DNA of 64,000 bases from Pseudomonas fulva NBRC 16637 = DSM 17717 (GCF_000730565.1 NZ_BBIQ01000001.1:248001-312000); one strand, 5' to 3'. Shown: positions 27,869 to 35,697, counted from the first letter of the stretch. Notes: generated by a model not told the origin, from the letters alone. Program-made: numbers and translations.

Positions 27869-28210
27869 ATGGTCAAAAGCCGCGTACCGCTCTCTAGCTG
27901 TCCGGTCGAGGAAACTCCAGCGATCACCATCCCAAGCAGCGTCGCAAAGGCAATGCAACGTTCCTTTGGGGTCGAGATAACGGGGTACTTGTCGAGTGTG
28001 CGATATGAGGCCGGTGAGCTATCCCTCAAAGGGATCATTTTCGGCGATCGCGAGCGTCGCTTCGAGGATGGATCGTCGATCATCACATCAATCGTCCTCG
28101 ACTCCCAAGAGCTTCAGGGCTTCCTGGTTGTCCGAACCCTACGCAGTGTCTATGTGGTGTGCGATTGGGCTGGCGACTGCGCTCGTGAGAATTCGAAAAC
28201 CAGGCACTGA
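27869..28210 (+). CDS. Hypothetical protein
   Basis: A 113-residue protein with a good ribosome-binding site (AAGGAG, 6 nt before ATG). It is beta-rich (VEITGYLSSVRYEAGELSLKG..., GFLVVRTLRSVYVVCDW) with no recognised motif. It is followed by a small zinc-ribbon-like gene. Confidence 0.55.
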   Translation: MVKSRVPLSSCPVEETPAITIPSSVAKAMQRSFGVEITGYLSSVRYEAGELSLKGIIFGDRERRFEDGSSIITSIVLDSQELQGFLVVRTLRSVYVVCDWAGDCARENSKTRH

Positions 28211-28257
28211 GTGTATGGCTTGAGTCCTGATGAGCGAGTTAAAGAGTGGGGTATGAA

Positions 28258-28563
28258 ATGAAGCTCATACGATTACATGAACCCAACGAAATTGTTGACG
28301 TCACGTGTGACGGCTGTGGGTGTTCCACGCGGGGGCGCGAGGGCGATTTTCAGTTTGGAACATTGCACGGGGCATGGGGTGACGGGGCGAAACACCACAG
28401 TGAGGTGTACGAGTTGCACCTCTGCGAAAGCTGTTTCTTCACTCAGCTATCAGGCATCAAGCGAGAGCGGTGGCTCGGCATGATGTTCGAAGAAAAAGCG
28501 GACGCCTTCCTGGCCGATGAAGCCTTTGGGCGGATAGAAAACTCCACGAGGTGCAGGGGTTGA
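28258..28563 (+). CDS. Small zinc-ribbon-like protein
   Basis: A 101-residue protein (start MKLIRLHEPNEIVDVTCDG; an in-frame GTG lies 12 nt upstream). Two cysteine pairs, CDGCGC and CESC about 40 residues apart, suggest a zinc ribbon. The middle (FGTLHGAWGDGAKHHSEVYELHLC) is reminiscent of short phage and island zinc-ribbon proteins of unknown function. Confidence 0.55.
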   Translation: MKLIRLHEPNEIVDVTCDGCGCSTRGREGDFQFGTLHGAWGDGAKHHSEVYELHLCESCFFTQLSGIKRERWLGMMFEEKADAFLADEAFGRIENSTRCRG

Positions 28564-29091
28564 AGCGGGATCGTTGAGGGTTTCGCTCTTAGGTAGATTC
28601 TGCAGGTAGTTGGTGGCCATGAGCCATTGAAAGGCGACTTCCGAAAATATTTTTCAATGACCCCCCTTGAAATTTTTTTTGCGGGACGGAGTATATTATT
28701 TGTAATCAAAAAAAAGCTGCTCTCTCCCACCTCTCCCCCGTCACTCGTCGAATACCCTTCAGCTGCTTCTATTGCTTTGCTTTTTCTTTTTCCTTGGCTA
28801 TTCGCTATCAACATGAAGGTAGAGTGGCTTTTTGATGCTTCTTTATCAAAGGCTACGATGTCTCCTACCTTGAGCCATGGTAGAGGGAATCGCTTATCCG
28901 GCCGCTAGGCCGGCTAGCTTTTCTGTTGACCTCAAATGCAGAGCGGCTTGGTTTTTTTTGAGCAGCCCTTACCACGGCCTCGGTGGCCGTGATGCCGTCT
29001 CCGAGCCCGTTCGATGTCAATTTGAAGGCACCAATGGGCGGTCTAGGCTGGCCTAGTGGCCGATAGCTCTTGACCAGCCCAGGTATCTTCC
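28564..29091. other. 528-nt stretch without a convincing gene; structured non-coding DNA
   Basis: No reading frame here has a credible start and protein-like composition. Several signals are present: a possible promoter (TTGAAA at 28667 and TATATT at 28692, spacer 19 nt), a hairpin CCGGCC-GCTA-GGCCGG at 28898-28913 followed by CTAGCTTTTCT, a T8 run near 28952, and a 7-bp hairpin CACGGCC/GGCCGTG at 28973-28991. A small RNA between 28.70 and 28.93 kb is possible but unproven. Confidence 0.35.
28898..28924 (+). terminator. Possible terminator in the non-coding stretch
   Basis: A perfect 6-bp GC stem (CCGGCC/GGCCGG, loop GCTA) followed after 4 nt by a CTTTTCT tract. Confidence 0.4.
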
Positions 29092-29301
29092 ATGAAGGAT
29101 AATCAGGCCAAGTTGAATGAGGCCACCGCAGACCTTCACTATTGCGATTTGATCTTCACGAGCCAAGAGTCTGCTGAGTTGAAACGGCCGGCCCAAGAGC
29201 TTCAGGCAGATGGTCAACACCCAGGGCTCGTGAGCTGTACCCTCGAGAATACAGGAGGTGTAGAGAGGGATGATCGAAATACTCAACGCCGTCAAGCCTG
29301 A
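29092..29301 (+). CDS. Possible small protein
   Basis: A 69-codon frame, MKDNQAKLNEATADLHYCD..., charged and helical at its start. There is no good ribosome-binding site and no known family, so it may be spurious. It precedes a better-supported small gene. Confidence 0.3.
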   Translation: MKDNQAKLNEATADLHYCDLIFTSQESAELKRPAQELQADGQHPGLVSCTLENTGGVERDDRNTQRRQA

Positions 29302-29352
29302 GCAAGATTGAGCTCACGCCACCCGGAATTTTTGTCCATTGGAGCAGCAGTC

Positions 29353-29559
29353 ATGAAAGACCTCAGCAAAATGCTTCCTCATGATCATCCGATGTACGCG
29401 AAAGCCGTCGAGGCGTTGAAGGCGTATCACCAGGCGCAGGATGACGGTATTACTGGTACTGAGCTTGAGCGACTGCGTTTGCTCGCTGAGCATCGCTTCC
29501 AGGCGGTTACGGACTATCAGCTTCAGGCTCTGGGCGGCCCGGCAGCGACCAGTCATTGA
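29353..29559 (+). CDS. Small conserved-looking protein (intact member of a duplicated pair)
   Basis: A 68-residue protein (MKDLSKMLPHDHPMYAKAVEALKAYH...LLAEHRFQAVTDYQLQAL). GGAG lies 8 nt before the ATG; the longer upstream extension is not used. A second, frameshifted copy lies at 32284-32450 with the same DHP-Y-AVEALK-YHQA core and the same EHRFQAVTD end. Two related copies in one island support this as a real family. Function unknown. Confidence 0.6.
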   Translation: MKDLSKMLPHDHPMYAKAVEALKAYHQAQDDGITGTELERLRLLAEHRFQAVTDYQLQALGGPAATSH

Positions 29560-29702
29560 ACGATGATACTGGTTAGTCGACTGGCACTCTTAAGTATGAG
29601 TCTCGAATTAGGCCCAATTGGGCGGAACATTTTCACTTCGATGTAGCAGTCGAATATGACAAACTGTCCTCTTCTTGAAACAACCATTTAGGGAGCAAGT
29701 AT

Positions 29703-30068
29703 ATGTCACGTCTCGCCGAATACCGACGCTTGGAGCAGCAACTCGCTCAGCAGCTCGCGGAGCTGGAAGCTATGAAAGGTGATTCCGCAATCAAGACGGA
29801 AATGGAGTTTGAGGAAAAGCTGCGCGCTCTGCTCGGTGAGTATGGCTACACCCTTCGGGACGTGATCAACATCCTTGATCCGCAAGCAGTTACTCGCCGT
29901 CAGGCTACTCAAGTGCAAGAAAAGCCATCCCGCAAGCCACGTGAGGTGAAGGTCTACAAAAACCCACATAATGGTGAGCTGGTGCAAACCAAAGGTGGTA
30001 ACCACGCTGTTCTCAAAGCTTGGAAGGCCGAACACGGCGCTGAGACCGTGGAGTCCTGGCTTCAGTGA
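29703..30068 (+). CDS. MvaT-family H-NS-like xenogeneic silencer
   Basis: A 121-residue protein with the MvaT/MvaU layout: an N-terminal coiled-coil dimerisation helix (residues 1-50, MSRLAEYRRLEQQLAQQLAEL), a linker, and the C-terminal DNA-binding part VKVYKNPHNGELVQTKGGNH...TVESWL. AGGGAG lies before the ATG. MvaT proteins bind AT-rich foreign DNA and keep it silent. An island-borne copy could silence the element's own AT-rich cargo or alter host MvaT networks through hetero-oligomers. Confidence 0.9.
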   Translation: MSRLAEYRRLEQQLAQQLAELEAMKGDSAIKTEMEFEEKLRALLGEYGYTLRDVINILDPQAVTRRQATQVQEKPSRKPREVKVYKNPHNGELVQTKGGNHAVLKAWKAEHGAETVESWLQ

Positions 30069-30079
30069 GCCCCACCCTT

Positions 30080-30111
30080 CTGAAAGGCTGCCCGCTGCAG
30101 GGGCCTTTCAG
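30080..30111 (+). terminator. Hairpin after the MvaT-like gene
   Basis: A perfect 9-bp stem CTGAAAGGC/GCCTTTCAG with a 14-nt GC-rich loop, 12 nt after the stop. Without a T-run it is only a candidate terminator. Confidence 0.4.
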
Positions 30112-30297
30112 GCCGTTGATCTTTCGCTGATTGGCGAAGTTCACGCAACTTTTCAGCTGCAACGGGTAACGGCTGGGCACTCACGTTATATCCGCCCAAA
30201 TGGCGGGATGAATCGCAGGGCGTCCAGCCGGTCTGTAGCCGCTAGCGATAGTCGGAAATCGGGCCCAGCCAGTCAACGCCTTCAGGATTTGCTTGGG

Positions 30298-31110
30298 TCA
30301 AAAAACTCTCAAGGAACATGCGCTTTCGCGTACGTTGCAGTCGACTTCGTGCACTCGCAAAAAGGTTTCCAGTCCTTTACGAGCCAGAGGCATATTGACG
30401 TTTGGGCCGATGGTGATTTCTTTAATCCAAGAGAGGTCTATGGGATATTCGAAGTACGGGATGATTAGCCCGGCACGACTTCGGAAGCTGACTTTCTGCT
30501 GCTTTTCCAGCTGTGACTGGATGACCAACCGGGTCTCTCGCTCATCGTAAAACTCTGCTGATTTGATGGCGCAGCAGTGGAAAATCAGGTCATTCACGAT
30601 TTCCACCGAGGTGTCCTCGACGCTGGTGGTTCGCCTTTCAAATTTATTGGTAATCGAGTCGATCGATATGATGTTGTCCAAGTGCTTCTCGTCATAGTCC
30701 ACCTTTTCAAGACGACATACGACGGTCTTCTTCCTGTCAACTCCTTCTGACGGCAGGATTTTGGCTTCATCGAATTCGATGGCATAGCCGGCATTCTTGG
30801 GGCAATACGCCATCCATTGTCTCAGGTTGTCGTAAGCCCGCGAAAAGGAGACGATGTATACGTCTCGCATGGTGAGATTGTCCCAGACGAATTTGGGTAT
30901 GAACTCATAAAGGCCTCTGGTTGCCATCACCACGGCATCGTTGCTTTGCGAGGTCGAAGCCAAAATTTCAGCACAGCGGCGCTGGATAAGGCTGATCCCG
31001 GCGAACATTTCCTTGGAGTCATTAAGGAAACCCATGTCGGTAGCCCAGAGCGCTTTGTTCTGGATGATCCCCATCAATCCGTGGGCGTCGGTGTAGTGGT
31101 AGAGACTCAT
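30298..31110 (-). CDS. DUF2971 family protein
   Basis: A 270-residue protein starting MSLYHYTDAHGLMGIIQNKALWATDMGFLNDSKEM, the opening block of DUF2971. The later NLRQWMAYCPKNAGYAIEFD and FYDERETRLVIQ also fit. AAGGAT precedes the ATG. The biochemical function of DUF2971 is unknown; members are frequent in genomic islands and near defence genes. It stands alone, convergent with the MvaT-like gene. Confidence 0.85.
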   Translation of the reverse strand: MSLYHYTDAHGLMGIIQNKALWATDMGFLNDSKEMFAGISLIQRRCAEILASTSQSNDAVVMATRGLYEFIPKFVWDNLTMRDVYIVSFSRAYDNLRQWMAYCPKNAGYAIEFDEAKILPSEGVDRKKTVVCRLEKVDYDEKHLDNIISIDSITNKFERRTTSVEDTSVEIVNDLIFHCCAIKSAEFYDERETRLVIQSQLEKQQKVSFRSRAGLIIPYFEYPIDLSWIKEITIGPNVNMPLARKGLETFLRVHEVDCNVRESACSLRVF

Positions 31111-31294
31111 TTCGATCCTTGTCGGTCTTATGCTGGCTTGCCTGACATCTTGGTCAGATGCACTGTATGCATTGACGGGTTGCCCTCTGCGTTTGATCAG
31201 TCGAGGGTCTGCGCGCCTCTAGATCAGTCGGTTGCCGGGGGGGCAGGGGGGTGAGACTCTAACCGCAGAGCGTTACTACCGTCGAGAATTCCGG

Positions 31295-31705
31295 ATGAAT
31301 ATGCACATGGTCGGCTCCAGTGAGCTCTTTGCTTTCTTGCGCGTCAGAGGAATGCCTTATCGCTTGGCACACCACGAGCCCGCCAGGACGATGGAGGACG
31401 TCCACATTGTTGAAGCCCTACTAGACGGGGTGGTCTGCAAAAATGTGCTTTTAACCGACCAGCGAGGGCGGTTCTTCCTGGTTATGACACGGCCTGAAAG
31501 ACGACTGGAATTGAAGCGTTTGGGAAGCAAGGTCTGTGAGCGACGCCTGACATTCGCTAGTCATGCAGATCTGGATCGTCTACTCGGCGTATGCGCCGGT
31601 GCTGTCAGCTGCTTGGCACTAATCAATGATCATGATCGTCTCGTGTCTCTTCAAGCTCATCCGCGAGACGGGCCAAACGCTCGATGCTGTCTACGAGTTT
31701 GGTAG
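31295..31705 (+). pseudogene. Truncated YbaK/ProX-type aminoacyl-tRNA deacylase-like gene
   Basis: The first about 115 residues match the YbaK/prolyl-tRNA-editing fold: YRLAHHEPARTMEDV, CKNVLLTDQRGRFFLVMTRPER, then the conserved GAVSCLALIND block. After LINDHDRL the normal continuation (about 45 residues) is absent and the frame ends in unrelated residues overlapping minus-strand genes. The hydrolase core is therefore incomplete and the gene is probably a remnant. Several ATG codons near 31295-31309 could serve as start. Confidence 0.6.
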
Positions 31706-31715
31706 TCTGATCCAT
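31623..31715 (-). CDS. 30-residue small protein coupled to the upstream gene
   Basis: MDQTTKLVDSIERLARLADEL..., an acidic helical peptide of 30 residues. Its ATG overlaps the stop of the upstream minus-strand gene (TAATG) and AAGGAG lies 7 nt before it, so translation is well supported. It lies antisense to the tail of the broken YbaK-like gene. No known function. Confidence 0.5.
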   Translation of the reverse strand: MDQTTKLVDSIERLARLADELEETRDDHDH

Positions 31716-31969
31716 TATTCCGCTCCTTGGGTGATGGCCATACATAACACGTCGAAATCGGGCGCCATCGAAGCGTGGCAAATTTTGGCTCCACGTTCCC
31801 CCTTGCGGCGTGGCGTTGCGTCACCTGTAACAATCTCTCCATCTGGGCGAGGCATCGCTACTACCAGTGAAAACGCACCAGGTTCCAGCGACTGCTCTGT
31901 TCTCATCGCAGGCGCATTTCTTCCGCAGTACCTATGCAGCCGGGCATTTTCCGAATACTGTATGTCCAT
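31715..31969 (-). CDS. Hypothetical protein next to a LexA-type box
   Basis: An 84-residue frame (MDIQYSENARLHRYCGRNAP...). The part from an internal ATG at 31906 (MRTEQSLEPGAFSLVVAMPR...) gives 63 residues with a well-formed core: DGEIVTGDATPRRKGERGAK and MAPDFDVLCMAIT. If 31969 is the start, the start codon lies inside the LexA-type box; if 31906 is used, the box sits about 50 nt upstream, where a promoter would be. The latter seems more likely. It is followed by a coupled 30-residue gene. Confidence 0.5.
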   Translation of the reverse strand: MDIQYSENARLHRYCGRNAPAMRTEQSLEPGAFSLVVAMPRPDGEIVTGDATPRRKGERGAKICHASMAPDFDVLCMAITQGAE

Positions 31970-31973
31970 ACAG
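31958..31973. promoter_or_regulatory. LexA-type (SOS) operator
   Basis: CTGTATGTCCATACAG, a 16-bp palindrome with 7-bp arms. It fits the pseudomonad LexA pattern CTGTAT-N4-ATACAG. It lies between divergent small genes (31906 or 31969 on the minus strand, 31991 on the plus strand). Confidence 0.6.
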
Positions 31974-31990
31974 CAATAGAGGATGCCGCC

Positions 31991-32221
31991 ATGACAGGCA
32001 CCAATCTGCCCGTAATGACGATTCAAGAGTGGCGGCAGCTGCTCAACGACACCCAGGCACTGCCCCAATCGCCGAAGAAACATCACCGGGAGCTTCTGCA
32101 TCGCGCATATGCGCTACGTGATTCGCATGCCGTAGACTCAGGAGCCTTGGCCGACATGCTGGAACTCGCGGATGAAGCATTGATGTACGCCCACTCTGTC
32201 CAAGCGGATCAGCAGTGGTAA
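31991..32221 (+). CDS. Small hypothetical protein, possibly SOS-controlled
   Basis: A 76-residue helical protein (MTGTNLPVMTIQEWRQLLND...). The start is 18 nt after the LexA-type box, with GAGG between them. It is charged and has no membrane segment or known domain. If the box is active, this gene would be induced by DNA damage. Confidence 0.5.
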   Translation: MTGTNLPVMTIQEWRQLLNDTQALPQSPKKHHRELLHRAYALRDSHAVDSGALADMLELADEALMYAHSVQADQQW

Positions 32222-32283
32222 GCTAATACACGTCCTGGTGGCATGGCGTTGTGTCGGGATAGCCATGGCGAAAGGGAGAGATC

Positions 32284-32450
32284 GTGAAAAGAGATCTGAG
32301 CAAGGTGCTCATGCCCGACCACCCTCTGTACTACGAGGCTGTGGAAGCGCTGAAGGTCTACCATCAGGCTGAAGCTGATGGGATCGTGGGGATGGAGCTG
32401 AACGCTTATGGTTGATGGCTGAGCATCGTTTCCAGGCGGTCACCGACTAA
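32284..32450 (+). pseudogene. Frameshifted duplicate of the 29353 gene
   Basis: A GTG start with GGGAG upstream gives MKRDLSKVLMPDHPLYYEAVE..., closely like the intact gene at 29353. After GMELN the frame runs into TGA (32413-32415), while another frame continues with LMAEHRFQAVTD to TAA at 32450. A single-base indel near 32402 explains the break. Confidence 0.65.
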
Positions 32451-32491
32451 GGGCAGCGAACGGCCACAGTTCCGCGCACACCAGAGCGTTT

Positions 32492-32872
32492 TTATGTGCA
32501 ACGCTCGTATATCAAATAGCCATTCGCATCAGTACCGATGCACAAAAAACCCGCATTCTCGTACATCACCCTTGCAGGATTGTCAGGCCGTACGCTCAAC
32601 CGTAACTGAGTGAATCCCTGACAGACGGCATCGAACATGTATGCCTCCAACAGCATCGTTCCAACGCCATTGCGGCGAAATCCTGGGGCTACGTGGAGGG
32701 TGCAAAGCTCTGCGTAGTTGCCCTCGGGAATCCACAATGAATAACCTGCGAAAGCATCGACGATGACAGCAATCTTCAGATGGTCGAAGTTCTCTGTTCA
32801 TCGCGTCAAATGGCGCGCAAGGTCACTTCGCCATGAAGCTTCATGCGCAGGCTCCCAGGTACGGATATCCAT
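32492..32872 (-). pseudogene. GNAT acetyltransferase gene with an in-frame stop
   Basis: Read through from ATG at 32872, the frame gives a 126-codon GNAT-like protein: MDIRTWEPAHEASWRSDLA, then FDHLKIAVIVDAFAGYSLW, the acetyl-CoA loop LHVAPGFRRNGVGTMLL and the late motif DNPARVMYENAGF. Codon 25 is TGA (minus strand, 32798-32800). The preceding CGA and the usual sequence around it suggest a CGA-to-TGA change. Without read-through only the stop-free part from a TTG at 32737 could be made, which lacks the N-terminal strands. Confidence 0.75.
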
Positions 32873-33121
32873 GGGGCATGCGCCGGGAGATGATGAGCCA
32901 AAGCTTCACCACACGAGTTGACGAGCTATGGACTGTCTACTGCAAGTGAAAGACTAGGACAGCGGTAGGTTTGTTGGTGAGTATTTTATTTGCGCTGCTG
33001 AGTGCCTGACATTTAGGGCTAGCAAAGGGGAAATCGATCTATGAAGGATTTTTGGAATGCAATGCGCGTAACTGCTGCCCGATGACGAGCAAAGAATGAA
33101 GAGTACCGGGGCGGGATCGTG

Positions 33122-33295
33122 ATGATCTGGGAAGGAGAGGTATACGCTTGGAAAGATGAGGTTCGAGATCCTCAATGCGAACGACCAAGTGTATACGCAG
33201 TTGATGAGACGGGACAAATCTTTATCGCGGTGGGCGGTGATGACTACAACGGAGCAGAGCGCTGGCTGGTGAAGCAGCCAGCGGTAGATGATTAA
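33122..33295 (+). CDS. Small hypothetical protein
   Basis: A 57-residue protein, MIWEGEVYAWKDEVRD...GGDDYNGAERWLVKQ, rich in acidic and aromatic residues. GTG 3 nt upstream is an alternative start. The composition is protein-like, unlike the minus-strand frame over the same DNA. Unknown family. Confidence 0.5.
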   Translation: MIWEGEVYAWKDEVRDPQCERPSVYAVDETGQIFIAVGGDDYNGAERWLVKQPAVDD

Positions 33296-33439
33296 CCAGG
33301 TTTCAGTTGAGCAAATGCTCAGTGCCTTCTCGTTGAGCTGTCCTGAGCGGAAACAATTGTATTGATCCTCCTGTGATTGTTTAGAGCTGACTCTCGCCAT
33401 CGATGTCAGTGCGGTTTCTTTTGCTGCTCGAGGGCCAGC

Positions 33440-34948
33440 CTAGCGAAGTGCACTAAGTGTACAGTCTCGCATTACGCATATGAAGGTGCAGATGTGCATG
33501 AACGCAGTCCTGCAGCTATAAGGCTTGAGCATTTTAGGTAGTTCGGCGAGGAGCGCGGTACGTCTTGCCTTGACTTCGACTTGTCCAGGGAAATAATCCG
33601 GGCGTATATAATTTGATTTTCCATCTACGGCATTTGTTGCGATGGAGAATAATGATGCTATGTATGCCATCGCTTTTGTGTCCATATCGCGGTAAGCGCT
33701 GGCTAGCTGTACCTTGTTGGCTTCTACTCCCAAAGTCAAATCTACTCCCGCGTCCATCAGTGCGCTCTGGAATGCTTTGTACACGGGGACTTTTACATAA
33801 GTTTCCCCGGGGATACTTATTTTTATATTTTTATGCACAAGGCGCAAGTGGTTCAAAATTACTGCCGATATGGCCAAGTATTGGGGTGTTCTATTCGCTT
33901 CAAAATATATATCTCTTTCTTCGTCAGCTTTCTCAATAGTGATGGGGCAGTGCTTCAAGCCATAAAGCCAAATCAAACACTCTGCCTCTGCTAACAGCGC
34001 ATCCGGCAAATTATTTGAATTATTGTCAAATGCTTGGGCCACTCGCTCGCCAACGTGATCCCAGGACATTTGTAAATTAAGCCTGAGTAACTCGGGAGGG
34101 AAGTGATTTATAATGTCCAAGTTGAGTTCGTGTGTTTCTTCCCAAAACGAGCTTTCGGCATCAAGGAAGAAGTCTTTCAGCAGTCGAACCCGAGCCATGT
34201 CCTTATCAGCGTCTGGTTGAGACTGCTCTAACATCAATAGGAAGCCATCTTTGGCGCGCTCAATTGCATTCGCTAAGCCAAACTCAGGGGGTATGTCCGA
34301 TGGCCAGTGTTTATAGCCATTTGTGCCATCCATTCGGCCATTGATTTTATTTGATTTTGCTAAAAGCTCGCGCTGACGGGCGGTGATATAGTTAGTGGTG
34401 TACGTCGACATCAGGGATCCGAGCTTTTCGAAAGTCCCGCCATCAAACACATCACCGGTTATGTTTTCCAATAACGGTTTAGCTGAGTCATGTTGTGCGG
34501 CTGGAATGCCATTTTTAAGTAATGTAATGTAGTGGCGAGATAATGCGAGCTTCTCTTTGTGAGTCAAGCTGCCAGGGGCGCTAGAGCCAAATACAGCGCT
34601 CATTGTGGGCTTGGAACGACTGACAATCGATCGCCACTTTTTGTTTTGCGCAGACATTGAGCGCGCTAAAACCAAAAGCTTTGCTCGTTCGAATTGTAAG
34701 AGCTGGCCTGAGTTTTCGATCGTCGAGAGCTCTGAGCCCAAAATCTGATCAAACTCAATCTTGTAGCTTGCCAGCAAATCTTTGAGTGGCTCATATATTT
34801 TCTCAGACGCTTGGAACTCTTTGTAGATGTAGTTAGCGAAGCTTTCCTTGTCGAACTTTCTCATTGGCTCAATGACGTCGATTGAGATTGTGGGGTCATA
34901 GAGTGCAGGGTCGGTTGAGGCAACGTGTTTCTCGCTCATATCACTCAT
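33440..34948 (-). CDS. Unknown 502-residue protein, second gene of a two-gene unit
   Basis: A soluble, mostly helical protein with no domain I can name. Notable segments are KFDKESFANYIYKEF near residue 32, a basic stretch KKWRSIVSRSKPTMSAVFGSS near residue 103, and AEAECLIWLYGLKHCPITIEKADEERDIYF near residue 318. The last 20 residues are Cys/Phe/Met-rich and may be an added tail. The ATG overlaps the stop of the 99-residue gene upstream by 8 nt, so the two are coupled. The gene is AT-rich, in line with recent transfer. Location in a defence-rich island makes a defence role possible but unproven. Confidence 0.7.
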   Translation of the reverse strand: MSDMSEKHVASTDPALYDPTISIDVIEPMRKFDKESFANYIYKEFQASEKIYEPLKDLLASYKIEFDQILGSELSTIENSGQLLQFERAKLLVLARSMSAQNKKWRSIVSRSKPTMSAVFGSSAPGSLTHKEKLALSRHYITLLKNGIPAAQHDSAKPLLENITGDVFDGGTFEKLGSLMSTYTTNYITARQRELLAKSNKINGRMDGTNGYKHWPSDIPPEFGLANAIERAKDGFLLMLEQSQPDADKDMARVRLLKDFFLDAESSFWEETHELNLDIINHFPPELLRLNLQMSWDHVGERVAQAFDNNSNNLPDALLAEAECLIWLYGLKHCPITIEKADEERDIYFEANRTPQYLAISAVILNHLRLVHKNIKISIPGETYVKVPVYKAFQSALMDAGVDLTLGVEANKVQLASAYRDMDTKAMAYIASLFSIATNAVDGKSNYIRPDYFPGQVEVKARRTALLAELPKMLKPYSCRTAFMHICTFICVMRDCTLSALR

Positions 34949-35240
34949 CCTTGTTTTCGATGCGTTGAATCGCCGCCGGGGTTGGGGTAGTGTCTACGGC
35001 TATGCGGCCAAATCCGGCATCCGCCCGCATTTGCGAAAATACGGGGCTGCCTTGCTGAAGCTGATCAAGCATCTCGAACTGGTCAGTCGCGGTGCGAACA
35101 GCCATCGGTATGGATAGCTGAGTGGTGTTGATCAGTCGTTGAGCCATCAGGCCGATGACCTGCAGGTCGCCTACCTCCTGGCGAAGCTGCGTGAAATGGT
35201 ACATCTGACGACCTGGTGTGAAGACGACGTTCTTGCTCAT
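34941..35240 (-). CDS. Unknown 99-residue protein, first gene of a two-gene unit
   Basis: A small protein (MSKNVVFTPGRQMYHFTQLRQ...) with GGAG 6 nt before the ATG. It has a helical N-terminal half and a disordered Pro/Thr-rich end (DTTPTPAAIQRIENKDE). It overlaps the 502-residue gene by 8 nt. A small protein coupled to a large unknown one is the layout of toxin-antitoxin and small defence systems, but no family is recognised. Confidence 0.6.
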   Translation of the reverse strand: MSKNVVFTPGRQMYHFTQLRQEVGDLQVIGLMAQRLINTTQLSIPMAVRTATDQFEMLDQLQQGSPVFSQMRADAGFGRIAVDTTPTPAAIQRIENKDE

Positions 35241-35410
35241 GGTAGGCTCCGCTCGGGATACATTGGGTGCTTCGAAGATAAGCTTCCTGATGAGTCCTGC
35301 AGAGGATCGAATCTTAAGAATCCTGGTGGAAGGCTTCTTTTGGTGCTCCTAAGCTTGTGCTTTGAGGCCGGCGAAAATCTCGCTTTGGTCGGTCGAATGC
35401 GCCATGGGCG

Positions 35411-35611
35411 ATGTCTAGCCTAGAAAGCGTCGCGTTCCCCGAAGGGGCTACAGGCTCCGATAGAATATCGTTCTTGGGTGGCCTCGTTCGGCGAACAGGT
35501 ATCCAGCCCTCAATCACCAACGGCCTGCCTGATGACCGCTATGGCCGGCAGATCGTCGATTTCGTCCAAACCATCTTGCCTTCATCCGGGATGCGGCGGC
35601 TAAGCGTGTGA
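35411..35611 (+). CDS. Possible small protein
   Basis: A 66-codon frame whose second half (NGLPDDRYGRQIVDFVQTIL) looks protein-like. No clear ribosome-binding site and an antisense frame of equal length make it uncertain. The surrounding 35241-35697 interval otherwise holds only promoter-like AT-rich DNA and an inverted repeat. Confidence 0.25.
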   Translation: MSSLESVAFPEGATGSDRISFLGGLVRRTGIQPSITNGLPDDRYGRQIVDFVQTILPSSGMRRLSV

Positions 35612-35619
35612 TTCTCTAT

Positions 35620-35639
35620 ATGCTTTTTTTAAAAAGCAT
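35620..35639. repeat. Inverted repeat ATGCTTTTT-TT-AAAAAGCAT
   Basis: A perfect 9-bp inverted repeat, 59 nt upstream of the RHH/EVE-like gene. A half-site GATGCTTTTTT recurs at 35666-35676. It may be an operator for the ribbon-helix-helix protein, or a terminator of the preceding DNA. Confidence 0.4.
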
Positions 35640-35697
35640 TGATTGCTTCTGGGTCTATTCCATGGGATGCTTTTTTCCATCTGAAAAGGAGTGCCCT

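Noticed and set aside
28627..28908. 93-codon plus-strand frame in the non-coding stretch
   Set aside because: No ribosome-binding site and Ser/Leu/Phe-rich text without a fold; the hairpins and T-runs suggest non-coding DNA.
32833..32949. 38-codon frame MKLHAQAPRYGYPWGMRREM...
   Set aside because: It lies antisense to the start of the GNAT-like gene and has no ribosome-binding site.
32954..33400. 148-codon minus-strand frame
   Set aside because: Cys/Ser/His-rich without a ribosome-binding site; the plus-strand 57-residue gene over the same DNA is more protein-like.
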